DNA from: Actinorhabdospora filicis
Lineage (GTDB): Bacteria > Actinomycetota > Actinomycetes > Mycobacteriales > Micromonosporaceae
Length of the DNA: 64,000 bases
Reading direction: 5' to 3'
Assembly (NCBI RefSeq): GCF_030269765.1
Contig: NZ_BSTX01000001.1
Span: 2,039,571 to 2,103,570, forward strand
Position 1 is the first letter of the stretch; the number at the start of each line of letters is the position of its first letter. The notes below the pieces were generated by a model, which saw only the letters and a list, made by a program, of their open reading frames with translations, was not told the origin of the DNA and made no database searches. Positions 40,959-51,400 of the stretch are shown piece after piece. A program made the position numbers and the translations under genes.

Positions 40959-41753
40959 TCAGTCGATTCCGCCGCGCCCCGACCGCTTCTGCAGCTTGGC
41001 GGCGAGACGATAGAGCACCGGCCTCGGCAGGTGTCTGACCACTTCGGACACCACGCGGTACTTCGCGCTCGGGACCGACACCAGCTTCGCGCGGTGCAGG
41101 TCGACCAGGGAGGCGGCGACGACGGCGTCGGCGTCGAGCCACAGGCCGTCCGGGATGCCACCGGTCTCGATGCCGGCGCGGCGGTGGAACTCGGTGCGGA
41201 CGAAGCCGGGGCACAGGGCCATGACGCGCACGCCGGTTCCCTTCAGCGCCACCCCGATCGACTCGGAGAAGTTGGTCACCCACGCCTTCGACGCGTTGTA
41301 CGTCGAGCCCGGCGCGATCGGCCCGAACCCGGCCACCGAGGACACGTTCACCACCGCGCCCCAGCCTCTGTCCAACATGGACGGCACGGCGGCCCTGGTC
41401 AGGCGCAGGACGGAGCGGACGTTGAGGCGCAGCTGGCGTTCCTCGTCGTCGACCTCGGAGCCGAAGAAGCCGCGCGCCAGGCCCATCCCGGCGTTGTTGA
41501 CCAGGAAGTCGACGCCCTTGCGCAGGCGTTCCTCGACGCGGGCGCAGCCGTCGGCGTCGGTCAGGTCGGCCGGGAGGACCTCCACCTCGGCCCCGTAGGT
41601 CTCGTGCAGGGTCTCGGCGGTCTCTGCCAGCCGCTCGGCGTCGCGGGCCACCAGGATCAGGTCGTATCCGTCGGCGGCCAGCCGGCGGGCGAAGGCCGCG
41701 CCGAGCCCGGCGGTCGCGCCGGTGATGAGGGCGGTGCGTGGATTGGCGTACAT
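40959..41753 (-). CDS. Short-chain dehydrogenase/reductase
   Basis: 264 residues. Complete classical motifs: [20 protein letters not shown] (cofactor glycines), [35 protein letters not shown] (Ser, Tyr, Lys catalytic set) and [14 protein letters not shown]. The family is NADP-preferring by its [12 protein letters not shown] strand end. Similar actinobacterial enzymes act on lipids or ketones; the substrate is not evident. It lies just downstream of the membrane-protein array and may share its transcript. Confidence 0.9.
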   Translation of the reverse strand: MYANPRTALITGATAGLGAAFARRLAADGYDLILVARDAERLAETAETLHETYGAEVEVLPADLTDADGCARVEERLRKGVDFLVNNAGMGLARGFFGSEVDDEERQLRLNVRSVLRLTRAAVPSMLDRGWGAVVNVSSVAGFGPIAPGSTYNASKAWVTNFSESIGVALKGTGVRVMALCPGFVRTEFHRRAGIETGGIPDGLWLDADAVVAASLVDLHRAKLVSVPSAKYRVVSEVVRHLPRPVLYRLAAKLQKRSGRGGID

Positions 41754-41758
41754 GCCCT

Positions 41759-42331
41759 TCACTCTGCCACTCCCGAAGCCGGGCGAACCCCCTCGGGGCG
41801 CTGGAAGAACGCCGAGGACGCCGGTAGCGCCAGCAGCACGATGATCGCCGCGTAGGCGGCGAACCCCAGCCCCTGGACCACCATGTTCGCCCCCGACCAC
41901 CAGCCGGGCGTGGCCGCGTCCAGGGCGCGCTGGACGTCGTCGCGCGCCAGCGGGTCGTCCCCGTACCCGCGCGGCCGCCCCGAGCCCATCAGCCCGCACG
42001 CGCCGCACAGGGCCAGCAGGCCCGCCACACCCCACGTCCAGTTGCGCGCCCAGCGGCGCCCCCGCGAGTACCAGCGCGCCAGCATCGCGAACACGCCCGA
42101 GAACACCAGCCACACCACGACCAGGCCGTAGGCGGCCACCCGGGTCCCGTCGACGACGGCCTCGCGCTGCTCGCCCTCGTACTGGCCGGGCAGCACCTTG
42201 AGCAGCTCGACCGTGGTCAGCACGCTCAGGACCGCGCCCACCACGGCCAGCGCCAGGGTGGCGTACTGGATGAGCGCGGCCGCGCGCACGGTGCGGGGCG
42301 GGGCGAGCGACACGGACACTTCGGTCTGCAT
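41759..42331 (-). CDS. Four-helix membrane protein, array member 1
   Basis: 190 residues with a short N-terminal tail, then helices near [65 protein letters not shown] and [26 protein letters not shown]. The VRAAALIQ opening and the IVLLALPxxxxFF ending recur in the next four genes upstream, so this is one of five related proteins. No enzymatic motif. Function unknown. Confidence 0.75.
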   Translation of the reverse strand: MQTEVSVSLAPPRTVRAAALIQYATLALAVVGAVLSVLTTVELLKVLPGQYEGEQREAVVDGTRVAAYGLVVVWLVFSGVFAMLARWYSRGRRWARNWTWGVAGLLALCGACGLMGSGRPRGYGDDPLARDDVQRALDAATPGWWSGANMVVQGLGFAAYAAIIVLLALPASSAFFQRPEGVRPASGVAE

Positions 42332-42357
42332 CGCCCCAAACTAGATGATCGCGGTCG

Positions 42358-42918
42358 TCACCGGGCCGGATACCACCGGTTGCGCGACGCGTCCCTGAGG
42401 GCGGCGAACCACCGCGCGCCCGCACCGGTCGCCAGCAGGATGAGGGCCGTCGCGCAGGCCGCGGCCAGCACCATGGTCAGGAGTCCGTAGACGACGGGGA
42501 CGGTGTCGGCGTAGTCGAGGCCGATGTAGAGGGCGAACGCGGCGTTCAGCAGGTTGATCACACCGGCGGTCCCGGCCAGCCCGACGGCCGCGCCGCGGAC
42601 GCGGTGGTCGCCTTTGACGACGAACACGGCCAGGACGCCCAGGGCGAGCTGGCTCAGCGGGCCGAGGCACCCGACGATCCCGCTGAACGAGGCGCCGTTG
42701 AAGCCATGGCCGCCGATCAGGCGGAAGAGGTCGGCGCCCAGCATCAGCAGCCCCACGAACCCGGCGGTGAACATCAGGACCGCGGCGGTCAGGACCGCCG
42801 GTGGCCGCGGCGGCACCGGGACGGCCTGCGGCTGCGGGACGGCGTAGCCCGGCGGGTACTGCTGGTAGGGCGGATAGGGCGGCTGACCGCCCGGCTGCTG
42901 CGGCGGGTGGTACGTCAT
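42358..42918 (-). CDS. Four-helix membrane protein, array member 2
   Basis: 186 residues: a proline-, tyrosine- and glutamine-rich cytosolic tail of about 40 residues ([19 protein letters not shown]), then helices starting with [23 protein letters not shown] and ending [22 protein letters not shown]. The C terminus resembles that of the array member at 44309 (WFAA-R). The ATG start begins the proline-rich tail directly. Confidence 0.75.
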   Translation of the reverse strand: MTYHPPQQPGGQPPYPPYQQYPPGYAVPQPQAVPVPPRPPAVLTAAVLMFTAGFVGLLMLGADLFRLIGGHGFNGASFSGIVGCLGPLSQLALGVLAVFVVKGDHRVRGAAVGLAGTAGVINLLNAAFALYIGLDYADTVPVVYGLLTMVLAAACATALILLATGAGARWFAALRDASRNRWYPAR

Positions 42919-42967
42919 GGGCACTCCCGGGTCGGGGGATTTCCCGGAACTGTACGGAGTGCCCGCA

Positions 42968-43549
42968 TCAGCCCCAGGGCACGCCGTAACCACCGGCGAC
43001 CGGCGGGCGCCTCGTGAAGTGGTCCACCGACGGCGGCAGCATCAGCAGGAACCCGGCGACCACGGCGACCAGCCCGGTCACGCAGTCCTGCACCAGCCAG
43101 TACGTCTCGAACCAGCCGGGCGCCGAGGCCAGCACGAAGGCGGAGTCGCCGTCGTGCCCGGCGTTCTCGGCGGCCAGCGACAGCAGCGCCACCGGCAGCC
43201 CGCCGTCGTCCGAGACGCGGTTGATCACCACCACGACGACGAGCGCGAGGACCAACCCGAACGCGCCGTACCAGCCCGCCGCGTTGCCGCGGGTCATGGC
43301 CAGCGCGCACAGCACGAACCCGCCCGCGGCGGCCAGGCACGCCAGGCCCAGCGCGGCCAGCGCCGCCCAGGCGATGAACGTCCCGCCGCCCTCCGCCCCG
43401 GCCATGCGATCGGGGTAGGAGGCGAAGGCGGCGGTGGACACCGCGGTCCACACCGCGGTCAGCGCGGCGGCGGCGAACAGCAGAGCGGCCGCGATCCGCG
43501 CCACCAGGGGCGCCGGACCACGGCCGCGCGGCACGGCGAAACCGCTCAC
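42968..43549 (-). CDS. Four-helix membrane protein, array member 3
   Basis: 193 residues, GTG start overlapping the stop of member 4 by four bases. Helices near APLVARIAAALLFAAAALTAVWT, FIAWAALAALGLACLAAAGGFVLCALA, YGAFGLVLALVVVVVINR and VTGLVAVVAGFLLMLPPSVDHFT. The external loop between helices 3 and 4 (AENAGHDGDSAFVLASAPGWFETYW) has the length and W-rich end seen in the relatives. Confidence 0.75.
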   Translation of the reverse strand: MSGFAVPRGRGPAPLVARIAAALLFAAAALTAVWTAVSTAAFASYPDRMAGAEGGGTFIAWAALAALGLACLAAAGGFVLCALAMTRGNAAGWYGAFGLVLALVVVVVINRVSDDGGLPVALLSLAAENAGHDGDSAFVLASAPGWFETYWLVQDCVTGLVAVVAGFLLMLPPSVDHFTRRPPVAGGYGVPWG

Positions 43550-44193
43550 GACTTGGTCGTGCCGGGGTCGTAGGGCAGGTAGACCGGCTGCTGCGGGAAC
43601 TTCGGCACCGGCCGGAAGTACTCGTTGGCCTTGGGCAGCGCCAGCAGCACGATGATGCCGACGTACATCAGCAGCGCGATCCCGTTGACGGCCGCGCCGT
43701 AGGCGTCGTACCACTCGGGCATCAGCTTCTGGATGTCGACGTTCTGCGCCCACTTGTAGTCGTCGGTGCCGTTGTTCAGGTTCAGCGACTGCGAGGTGGT
43801 CAGGCCACTGGCCAGCACGGCGATGCCGTCGCACAGGACGGCGATGCCGGCCAGCACCCACACGGTGATGCGGACGCCGTTGACGCCCTTCATCGTCCAG
43901 ATGCCCAGCAGCGCCACCACGCCGGGCCAGATGAGGCCGCAGAAGCCGACGGCGCCCATGGTGAACACGACGACGGTGGCGAAGTCCTGCGCCTGGCTCT
44001 GGCTGGGCGCCCCGGCGTCCATGAGGGCGCTGGTGAGGTCATCGGTGATGGACTTGCCGATGATGAAGGTGGCCACGGCGGTGACCAGGGCGAAGGCCGC
44101 GACCCCGAACTGGAGGAAACCGGCGGCCGAGACGACGCCCGGGCGCGGGGGCTTGGGGGGCTGAGGCATGGGCGCGTACATCGGGGCGGACAC
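43546..44193 (-). CDS. Four-helix membrane protein, array member 4
   Basis: 215 residues, GTG start. Proline-rich tail MSAPMYAPMPQPPKPPRP, helices from GVVSAAGFLQFGVAAFALVTAVA, VVVFTMGAVGFCGLIWPGVVALLG, GVRITVWVLAGIAVLCDGIAVLA and [23 protein letters not shown]. It is the closest relative of member 1, sharing the [14 protein letters not shown] end. Confidence 0.77.
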   Translation of the reverse strand: MSAPMYAPMPQPPKPPRPGVVSAAGFLQFGVAAFALVTAVATFIIGKSITDDLTSALMDAGAPSQSQAQDFATVVVFTMGAVGFCGLIWPGVVALLGIWTMKGVNGVRITVWVLAGIAVLCDGIAVLASGLTTSQSLNLNNGTDDYKWAQNVDIQKLMPEWYDAYGAAVNGIALLMYVGIIVLLALPKANEYFRPVPKFPQQPVYLPYDPGTTKS

Positions 44194-44253
44194 GCGGACA
44201 CCTTTCGTGGGCGGAGGTGTTTGGCGGGGTCGATCTTGCTCTGTGGAACCGAA

Positions 44254-44283
44254 AGGCGGCGCTTCGCAGTGGAAGCGCCGCCT
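44254..44283 (-). terminator. Terminator between array members 5 and 4
   Basis: Perfect 12-bp stem AGGCGGCGCTTC with a six-base loop; on the minus strand it is followed by TTCGGTTCC. It ends transcription from the gene at 44309. Confidence 0.65.
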
Positions 44284-44308
44284 AGTGAAGTTACGGGTTC
44301 CGGCGCGG

Positions 44309-45112
44309 TTACGCCAGGCCGTGCTGCTTGGCCGTGCGCATGGCCGCGAACCAGGACTTGGACGCGTTGCCCGCCAGCATCACGATGACCGTGATGGCGA
44401 TGCCCAGGCTCAGCAGCGAGGAGATCACCGAGACCGGCACGTACCAGCCGGGGACGAGGTAGTCGGCGGCGTCGGAGCCCAGCGCGGAGTAGGTGGCGGC
44501 CGCGCCCAGGGCGCCGATGATGCCGAAGACGCCGCAGACGGCGTAGAGGCCGTAGACGACGAAGGCGGTGATCCGCAGGCCGTTGATGCCGCGGAGCAGG
44601 CCGATGGCGATGGCGGTGAACAGCAGCGTGATGATCAGGTAGAAGATCGCGCTGGGGACCACCGTGGTGCCCGCGCTGATGGTGGCGCACGAGCCGTAGG
44701 TGTCGCTGAGGCCCTGCGAGACGAGGTAGTCCTCGCAGCGTCCTTCGGCGCCCAGGGCGTAGACCAGGCCGATGATGCCGCCGATCAGGGCGAGCACGAC
44801 GCTGCCCATGGTGAGCATGGCGGCCGTGGTGACCGACTGGGGGCGCTCACCGGGCGGCTGGGGCTGACCGTAGCCCTGCTGCGGGACGGCGTAGCCGGGC
44901 TGCTGGTAGGCGGGCTGGCCGTAGGCGGGCTGCTGCTGGCCGTACGGGTCGGGCTGACCGTAGGGGGCCGGGGACTGCGGCTGCCCGTAGGGGGCACCGG
45001 AGCTCGGCTGGCCGTAAGGCACACCCGTGACGGGCTGCTGGCCGTAGGGATCGGGTTGCTGACCGTACGGGTTCGGCTGCCCGCCGTACGGCTGCTGCGG
45101 TGGATACGTCAT
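44309..45112 (-). CDS. Four-helix membrane protein, array member 5, long P/Q/Y-rich tail
   Basis: 267 residues. The tail of about 95 residues repeats PYGQP and PxPYGQQ units; then come helices near RPQSVTTAAMLTMGSVVLALIGGIIGLVYAL, FYLIITLLFTAIAIGLLRG, LRITAFVVYGLYAVCGVFGIIGAL and SLGIAITVIVMLAGNASKSWF. Two cysteines (EGRCEDYL, GSCATIS) face outside. It shares G(L/V)RIT and the helix order with member 4. A hairpin terminator separates it from the others, so it has its own transcript. Confidence 0.8.
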   Translation of the reverse strand: MTYPPQQPYGGQPNPYGQQPDPYGQQPVTGVPYGQPSSGAPYGQPQSPAPYGQPDPYGQQQPAYGQPAYQQPGYAVPQQGYGQPQPPGERPQSVTTAAMLTMGSVVLALIGGIIGLVYALGAEGRCEDYLVSQGLSDTYGSCATISAGTTVVPSAIFYLIITLLFTAIAIGLLRGINGLRITAFVVYGLYAVCGVFGIIGALGAAATYSALGSDAADYLVPGWYVPVSVISSLLSLGIAITVIVMLAGNASKSWFAAMRTAKQHGLA

Positions 45113-45219
45113 TGCGGAAGGGTCCTCTTTCCGTACGGTCGGTCGAGTGGCCACCATACCGAAGCCGTGCGACAAGGGCACTCGTCCGCGCGCATCGCTA
45201 CGCGAGTGCTACCCCCTTG

Positions 45220-45450
45220 TTACCTGGGCTCAATGCGCTCGTTGAGCGCGGCGCCCAGCAGGCCGTACTGCTCTTCCACGGCGGCGCGCAGCCACCCCGG
45301 ATCGACCGCGGTTCCGGAGGGGCGGATGTCGGGGCGCACGCGATCGTAGGCGATGTCGCGCAGCAGGTCGGCCACCTCGCCCAGCAGGTCCGGCGACAGC
45401 CCGTCCGCGGCGGTGGATGAAGGTGGCAGGGCGCGGGTGCTGTCTTCCAT
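45220..45450 (-). CDS. Small soluble hypothetical protein
   Basis: 76 residues from the ATG; an ATG 15 codons earlier is possible. GLSPDLLGEVADLLRDIAYD and GWLRAAVEEQYGLLGAALN are predicted helices. No export signal. No family recognised. The upstream sequence contains GGAGAG at a rather long distance. Confidence 0.5.
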   Translation of the reverse strand: MEDSTRALPPSSTAADGLSPDLLGEVADLLRDIAYDRVRPDIRPSGTAVDPGWLRAAVEEQYGLLGAALNERIEPR

Positions 45451-45534
45451 GCCGACGTCACTCTCCTTCGGCCCCGTGGACCACCTCGGCGTCACACCAG
45501 TATGACTCCTCGGACACGCCCCGTCGACCTTCGC

Positions 45535-46485
45535 TCAGGCCGAATCCAGATGTGAGCGCACGAATCGGGCCAGCCGCTCCATCAGTGCCCGGTCGGCGGC
45601 CACTTCGGCGCCCTTGGCGCCCAGCAGCGAGGGCAGGACCTCCCGCAGCGCGGCGGTGACCGTCGCGCCCCGGCGCACCCGCGTCCGCGTCTCGGCCAGC
45701 ATCCGGTCGGCGTAGCCGAGGACGAGCCCGGCGTCGGGCGGGTCGATGGGCGGGCGGCGGTCCGACTTCGACGGGCCCTCGTCCAGGCTCAGGGTGTCGA
45801 TGCGGCGGCGGCGTCCCAGCGGGCGCTCGACGTAGGCGTCGTACCAGAGCATCTTCTCGCCCTGCACGGTCACCTGGCCGCCGTGGCGGCGCATGTGGCC
45901 CAGGACGACGGCGATGTCGTCGTGGAGGGCCGACAGGCGCCCGGCGCCCAGCTGCGGGGCCCCGGTGATGCGGGCCTTCTCCGCCAGCCACTTGGCGTAG
46001 GGCCACAGGTCGGGCGGGAGCGAACCGGCGTAGCCGACGTAGTCCAGGATCAGCCGCGCCAGGCGGCGCTCCCACTCGTCGGCGCACGCGCCGTATATCC
46101 GCGCCACGACACCGCGCGGGTCGGTCCGCGCCAGCGCCCCGGCCTCCACACGCATCGCGCGGAACCGGTCGCGCATCAGGCACTCGGCGACCCGGAAGGC
46201 CCAGCCGTCGGGGTCGGCGATCAGCGCACTGCGGACGGCGTAGCGGCGGCAGGTCAGGCACAGGATCTCCCCGTGCTCGCTGACGCAGTCGTCGCAGGAC
46301 GGATCGGCGCGGTCCCCCACCGGGTCCTCCGGCGAGTAGGGCGCCGCTTTGGTCGGGCACCACCAGTCGGCGCCCTGTGTGCGATGCAGCGCGTGCCTGA
46401 GCGGCGCGGTGGCGTGCCAGACTACGCGCGCGAACTGCGGATACCAGGCCTGGTGGGCCCGGTCCGAGGCGTCCCGATCGGACAT
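45535..46485 (-). CDS. Cysteine-containing hypothetical protein
   Basis: 316 residues, soluble. The N-terminal third holds cysteine pairs WWCPTKAAP, DPSCDDCVSEHG and ILCLTCRRYAV, which could hold a zinc ion. The rest is mostly helical with ERRLARLILDYVGYAG, LHDDIAVVLGHMRRHGGQVTVQGEKMLWYDAYVERPLGRRRRIDTL and a LMERLARFVRSHL end. I know no family for it. The position just before the T4SS-like block, with a similar start region distance, may be coincidental. Reads as an intact gene with normal codon use. Confidence 0.65.
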   Translation of the reverse strand: MSDRDASDRAHQAWYPQFARVVWHATAPLRHALHRTQGADWWCPTKAAPYSPEDPVGDRADPSCDDCVSEHGEILCLTCRRYAVRSALIADPDGWAFRVAECLMRDRFRAMRVEAGALARTDPRGVVARIYGACADEWERRLARLILDYVGYAGSLPPDLWPYAKWLAEKARITGAPQLGAGRLSALHDDIAVVLGHMRRHGGQVTVQGEKMLWYDAYVERPLGRRRRIDTLSLDEGPSKSDRRPPIDPPDAGLVLGYADRMLAETRTRVRRGATVTAALREVLPSLLGAKGAEVAADRALMERLARFVRSHLDSA

Positions 46486-46737
46486 CGCGTCCTCCCTCGG
46501 GGAAAAGGGGTAGGGGAGGCGTGGGCTGCGCTGCCCTGGCGATGAATGAGCCGTGGTGGCGGCCCCCCACCGCGTGGGGTCGTCCGGGTAGCCTGCCGGA
46601 GCCGCTCGGATCCCCCGTGATGCGTCCCGCCTGAACGTGCGTTAATGGCGAGAACTCCAGCATGCCCCAGAAGCGCTGAACAGTCCACAGTGGGCACCGA
46701 GGAATCCTCTACATTAAGCACTCCGTTCAGTGGGACC

Positions 46738-47466
46738 TCAGTCCAGCGGCCACACCTGGATCTCGATCGAGCCGGTCAGGCTCAGCGGGCGTCGTACCTC
46801 CCCCAGCCCCGCCAGGGTGAAGTCCTCCAGCCGCACCAGGCGCCGCCCGCGACCCGCGTCGAGCTCGACGACCAGCAGGAACACCCCGTCGGCGTCCTTG
46901 TAGACCCAGCCCGGCTCGGCGTCGGCCGGCACCGAGAGGTCCGGTTCGTCCCCTGCTCCGTACCCGTCCGGCGACGTATTGTGGACGCCGTCGCCGATCA
47001 ATGGCGCACTACTGGCGCGGGAGGCGGGAACAGTGGCAGGCTGGGAGAGTGGCGCGCTGTCACTCCGCGCGGCGATCGCGGGAAGGCCCACCGGTTCGGC
47101 ACGAGGTGCGATCGCCACGTACGCGGGAGATGGTGTAGAGATGAGGGCTTTAAGCTCCACCTGGGAGGCGAGCCGGGCCGCCACGACGACCGACAGCCCC
47201 GCCGCCAGCGCGCCCGCCGCTACCACCGCCGCCGTCCACAGCCAACCGTCCGCCGGGGACAGTGAGGCCGCCAGGCCGCCCGCCGCCCCGAGCGCGGCCG
47301 CCCCCACCGCGATGCCCGCCACCGCCGGTCCCCGTCCGACCCTTGGCGCACGCGCCGAGGGCCACTTCGCCGCCGCCCGGGCGACCCCGAGCTGGACGGC
47401 CGACAGTCCCGTCAGGACGATGCCGACCACGACCAGCGTGCCGGCCAGGATCACCGTCCGTGCCAT
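46738..47466 (-). CDS. Three-helix membrane protein with cytosolic C-terminal domain
   Basis: 242 residues. Helices at VILAGTLVVVGIVLTGLSAVQLGVA, AVAGIAVGAAALGAAGGLAASL and WTAAVVAAGALAAGLSVVVAA. A variable serine/proline region follows, then a compact end domain (GWVYKDADGVFLLVVELDAGRGRRLVRLEDFTLAG), probably beta. It is divergent from the T4SS-like operon with 237 bases in between, so it may share its regulation. No family recognised. Confidence 0.68.
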   Translation of the reverse strand: MARTVILAGTLVVVGIVLTGLSAVQLGVARAAAKWPSARAPRVGRGPAVAGIAVGAAALGAAGGLAASLSPADGWLWTAAVVAAGALAAGLSVVVAARLASQVELKALISTPSPAYVAIAPRAEPVGLPAIAARSDSAPLSQPATVPASRASSAPLIGDGVHNTSPDGYGAGDEPDLSVPADAEPGWVYKDADGVFLLVVELDAGRGRRLVRLEDFTLAGLGEVRRPLSLTGSIEIQVWPLD

Positions 47467-47703
47467 CAGCGCACCTCCTCGGTTTCCGAGGCTATGCGAT
47501 CGGCGGCGATCCCGCCGCTGCGAAACTCCCGAGCGGCCCCGATGCTCCACTCACGACACCTGGGCCACGTACAGTCCGATATACGACAGAGCGGTGATTG
47601 TGGAGCGTTTCGCCATGCGCAATGAAACCCAAGGTCACGCTCGACCACCATATTGTGAGGTTCACGTGTTGGAGAACCCGAGTCGAGAAGGAGGCGCGGA
47701 CCG

Positions 47704-47982
47704 ATGCTGAGGACGCAACTGCTGCACGAGATCGGCCCCCTGCTCGCGGGGTCGGCCGCGGAGATCGACACCAAGGGGGTCATCGACTTCTTTCTCAGCA
47801 AGATCGCCCCGATCTTGCTGGCCGTGCTCGGGCTGATCTTCATCGGCCGGGCCAACAAGGGCGAGATCTCGCGCGTGATGACCTCGTCGGCGATCGCGAT
47901 CGTCGGCCTGGCGTTCATCGCGGGCGCGGTCACCCTGGTCCTCTTCGGCGGCAGCCTGGTGAACCTCTTCTTCACCGAGTAG
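47704..47982 (+). CDS. VirB2/TrbC-like small membrane subunit
   Basis: 92 residues, ATG with AAGGAGG upstream. Two helices (IAPILLAVLGLIFIG and IAIVGLAFIAGAVTLVLFGG) are linked by a short basic loop (RANKGEISR), the arrangement of VirB2/TrbC-type pilin-like subunits in Gram-positive conjugation systems. It opens the six-gene T4SS-like operon. In S. coelicolor I recall the cmdABCDEF operon as having five membrane proteins and one ATPase; this gene would be one of the five. Confidence 0.65.
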   Translation: MLRTQLLHEIGPLLAGSAAEIDTKGVIDFFLSKIAPILLAVLGLIFIGRANKGEISRVMTSSAIAIVGLAFIAGAVTLVLFGGSLVNLFFTE

Positions 47983-48070
47983 CCCCGGATGGGCGAGACG
48001 AGCACGGCGGGGACACTCGCGGTCAAGGGAAGGGCCGCGGGGTCTTGAAGGACGACGGCAGGAGACGGCT

Positions 48071-48433
48071 TTGAGGCTACGCACCGACGATGACATCTAT
48101 CGTGCGCGGCTGCTCTACCTGGGCCCGCCCGGGTACACGCTGCCCATCCACCTGCCGTACGCCCAGTACGGCGTGTTCGCCGCCTGCCTGGCCCTCTACA
48201 TGTTCCTGTACTGGGTCTTCTTCCAGGACGTGAACCTGTTTCCGGCCTGGGAGATCGCCCTGGCGATGGTGACCACCTCGCTGATCTTCCGCAACGTCGA
48301 CCCCGACCGGCCCGCGCGCGCCGTCCTGCGCACCGTGGTCACCGACTGGCGCTCGACGCGGGAGCCGAATGAAGAACAGCGCGACCACCGGCTGGTGGCG
48401 CGCGCGGTGCGCATCCGTGAGGTCGTCCGGTGA
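48071..48433 (+). CDS. PrgI/VirB3-like membrane protein
   Basis: 120 residues from a TTG with AGGAGA six bases upstream. Two adjacent helices (YGVFAACLALYMFLYWVFF and AWEIALAMVTTSLIF) are followed by a charged tail. This short two-helix protein immediately before a VirB4-like ATPase is the PrgI/VirB3 position in T4SS loci. Its TGA overlaps the GTG of the ATPase gene by four bases. Confidence 0.72.
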   Translation: MRLRTDDDIYRARLLYLGPPGYTLPIHLPYAQYGVFAACLALYMFLYWVFFQDVNLFPAWEIALAMVTTSLIFRNVDPDRPARAVLRTVVTDWRSTREPNEEQRDHRLVARAVRIREVVR

Positions 48434-51400
48434 GTGAAGACAAGTCCGAGTCGCCAGCTCCGAAGGCGGAGCCGATCGCGGTCTTCCGCGCCCGGAACGC
48501 GCGCAAGCAGCCCCCTCCGCCGCCGGGCGCGGTGACGCCTCCCCCGCCGCCGCGCGAGCGCCGTCCCGACTGGCCCACCGAGCCGCTGCCGCCGCTGGAC
48601 ACCGCCATCGCCGACGCGGTCTTCGGGCCGCGCGAGCCGATCGCGCCGGAGGCCCCGTACTCGCCGCCGCAGACGCCCCCGCCGCCCGCGCGGACGGTCC
48701 CGCAGCCCCCGCCGCGTCCGGAGACGCAGGCGCAGGCCCCCGTGCGTCCCGTGCCGCCGCCGGCGCGTCCGGCCGCTCCCCCGGTCCGGCAGCAGCCGCC
48801 GGTGGCGCCGCCGCGCCCGCCGGTGCTGAACCCGCCGCCGCCCGGCCCGCTGACCGATCCCTTCGCGCAGGCCGCGCCCACGCCGCCGCCTCCCCCGGTG
48901 GCCGACCGGCTGCCGGTGCCCGTCGACTACGACCCGCGCCTGCGGACCTCGCCGCCCGGCACCCGCCAGCCCGAGCCGCGCACCCGGCCCGGCAAGGAGC
49001 TGTCGCCCAAGGAGCAGCGCAAGGCCGAGAAGCGCGCCCAGCTGCACAAGCAGCCCAAGCCGCCGCGCTTCAAGGACCGCGGCGCCACCCAGGAGCTCTC
49101 GCTCACCGAGATCGCCGGGCACCTCACGTTCACCCCGGTCGCGGTCACCGCCTGGTACCGCCTGCCGGAGGTGCGGTGGGCGTTCCGGCCCGACGCCGAG
49201 CGCGAATCGCTCATCTCCGCCATCGCCGAGCAGTACTCGGGCATGGCCGGGTTCCGGCTGCACCTGCGGCGCACCACGCGGCCCTTCCCCGCCGCCGACT
49301 GGGCGCGCACCGTCGACCAGAACACCCCGCGCCCGCTGCCGCCGGCCCCCGGCGCCACCAGCTGGGCCGACCACCTGGTCGCCGCGCAGCAGCACCTGCA
49401 CGAGCTCAGCCACGCCGAGGGGCAGACCTACCTCGGCATCAGCTTCACCCGCCGGACCCTGTCCGACACCGTCTTCGAGCGCTTCAACCGGCTGCGCGGG
49501 CGCGGCACCGTCGACGCCGAACGGCGCCGCCTGGACCGCATGACCGAGCAGTTCGACGAGGTCCTGGGCGCCTACGGCGTCCGCGGCCGCCGCTGCACCC
49601 CGCAAGAGCTGGAGTGGCTGATCTACCGCTCTGTCGCGCTGGGCGCGTCCCCGCCGGAGGAGATGTCGCCCGGCGGCTCGCTGTGGGCGCCCGGCGACCT
49701 GCTGGCCCTCACCGAGCAGATCGAGCGCTACCGCACGCCCTACGGCTCCACCGTCAAGCTCGTCAACCGCCTCACCGGCGAGGAGACGCACACCGCGATC
49801 CTCACCGTGGGGCGCATGGAGGAGCTGGAGATCCCCGAGCGGCACGAGCCGTGGCTGCATTTCCACGAGCGGCTGCCCTGGCCGATGGAGATCTCCTCCC
49901 GCGTCGACGTGCTCGGGCCCGGCGAGGCCTTCCGCAACCTGGAGCACCGGCTGCGGATGATCCGCTCCCAGCAGCACGACTACGACGAGCACGCCATGGA
50001 CGCCCCGCCGGAGCTGGAACGCCTGGCACAGCGCGCCCTGGGCGTCGGCGACGAGATGACCACCGGCCTGCCCACCGACGCCTCCCGCGTCCACGGCTGG
50101 CACCGCATCGCCGTCTCGGCGCCCTCCCGCGACGAGTGCCTGGAGCGCGCGCGGCGGCTCATCAAGATGTACAGCCGCGAGATGCGCATCGCCCTCCAGC
50201 ACCCCAAGAACCAGGACTGGCTGGCGCGCGAGTTCATCCCCGGCGAGCCCATCGCCAACACCGGCTACGTCCGGCGCATGCCCGTGCGGCTGTTCGCCGC
50301 GGCCCTGCCGCAGGCCGCCTCCACCGTCGGCGACCGGCGCGGCGACCTCATCGGGCGCACCTCCGGCACCTGCCGGCGGCCGGTGTTCCTGGACATGCAC
50401 TTCCCGATGGAGGTCCGCGAGCGCTCCGGGCTGGCCGTCTTCGTCGCCGAACCCGGCGGCGGCAAGTCGACGCTGCTGGGCGCCCTGGGCTACCTGGCGG
50501 CGCGGCGCGGCGTCCAGGTCACGCTGCTGGACCCGTCCGGCCCGCTCGCACGGCTCTGCGAGATGCCCGAGCTCAAGCCCTACGCGCGCGTCATCAACCT
50601 CACCGGCCAGCAGTCGGGCACCCTGGCGCCCTACGCGCTGATCCCCACGCCCCGCCGCGAGCACTGGGGCGAGGGACCGGCCGCCGACCGGGACTTCGAG
50701 ATCGCCGTCCAGAACGCGCGCGCCGAGCGGCGCATGCTCGTCCAGGACATCTGCTCGATGCTGGTGCCGCCGCAGGTCGCCCGCGAGGCGTCCACGGCCC
50801 GCCTGCTGCGCCACGCCGCCCGCGCGGTGCCCGCCGAAGAGGGCAGCACCCTCGAAGACATCGTCGACGTCCTCCAGGACGAGGGCGACGAGGGCGCCGA
50901 ACTGGCCGCGCTGCTGCTGGACACCGCCGAGATGCCCCTCGCGATGCTCTTCTTCGGGACCCCGCCGCCCGACACCCTCGGCGACGAGGCCGCCCTCACC
51001 GTGATCACCATGGCCGGGCTGCGGCTGCCCGACCTGAAGATCGAGCGCGAGTACTGGTCGGCCGAGGAGGCCCTGGCCCTGCCGATGCTGCACACCGCGC
51101 ACCGGCTCGCCGTCCGCCGCTGCTACGGCGGCGACATCAACCGCCGCAAGCTCGTCGGCCTCGACGAGGCCCACTTCATGGAGGGCTGGCGCTCCGGCCG
51201 GTCCTTCCTCGTCCGGCTCGCGCGCGACTCCCGCAAATGGAACCTCGCCGCGCTGGTCGCCTCCCAGAACCCCAAGGACATCCTCGGCCTCGACGTCCAG
51301 AACCTGGTCTCGACGGTCTTCGTGGGCCGCATCGCCGAGGACGCCGAGATCGCGCAGGAAGCCCTCCGCCTGCTGCGCGTCCCGACCGATGTCGGATACG

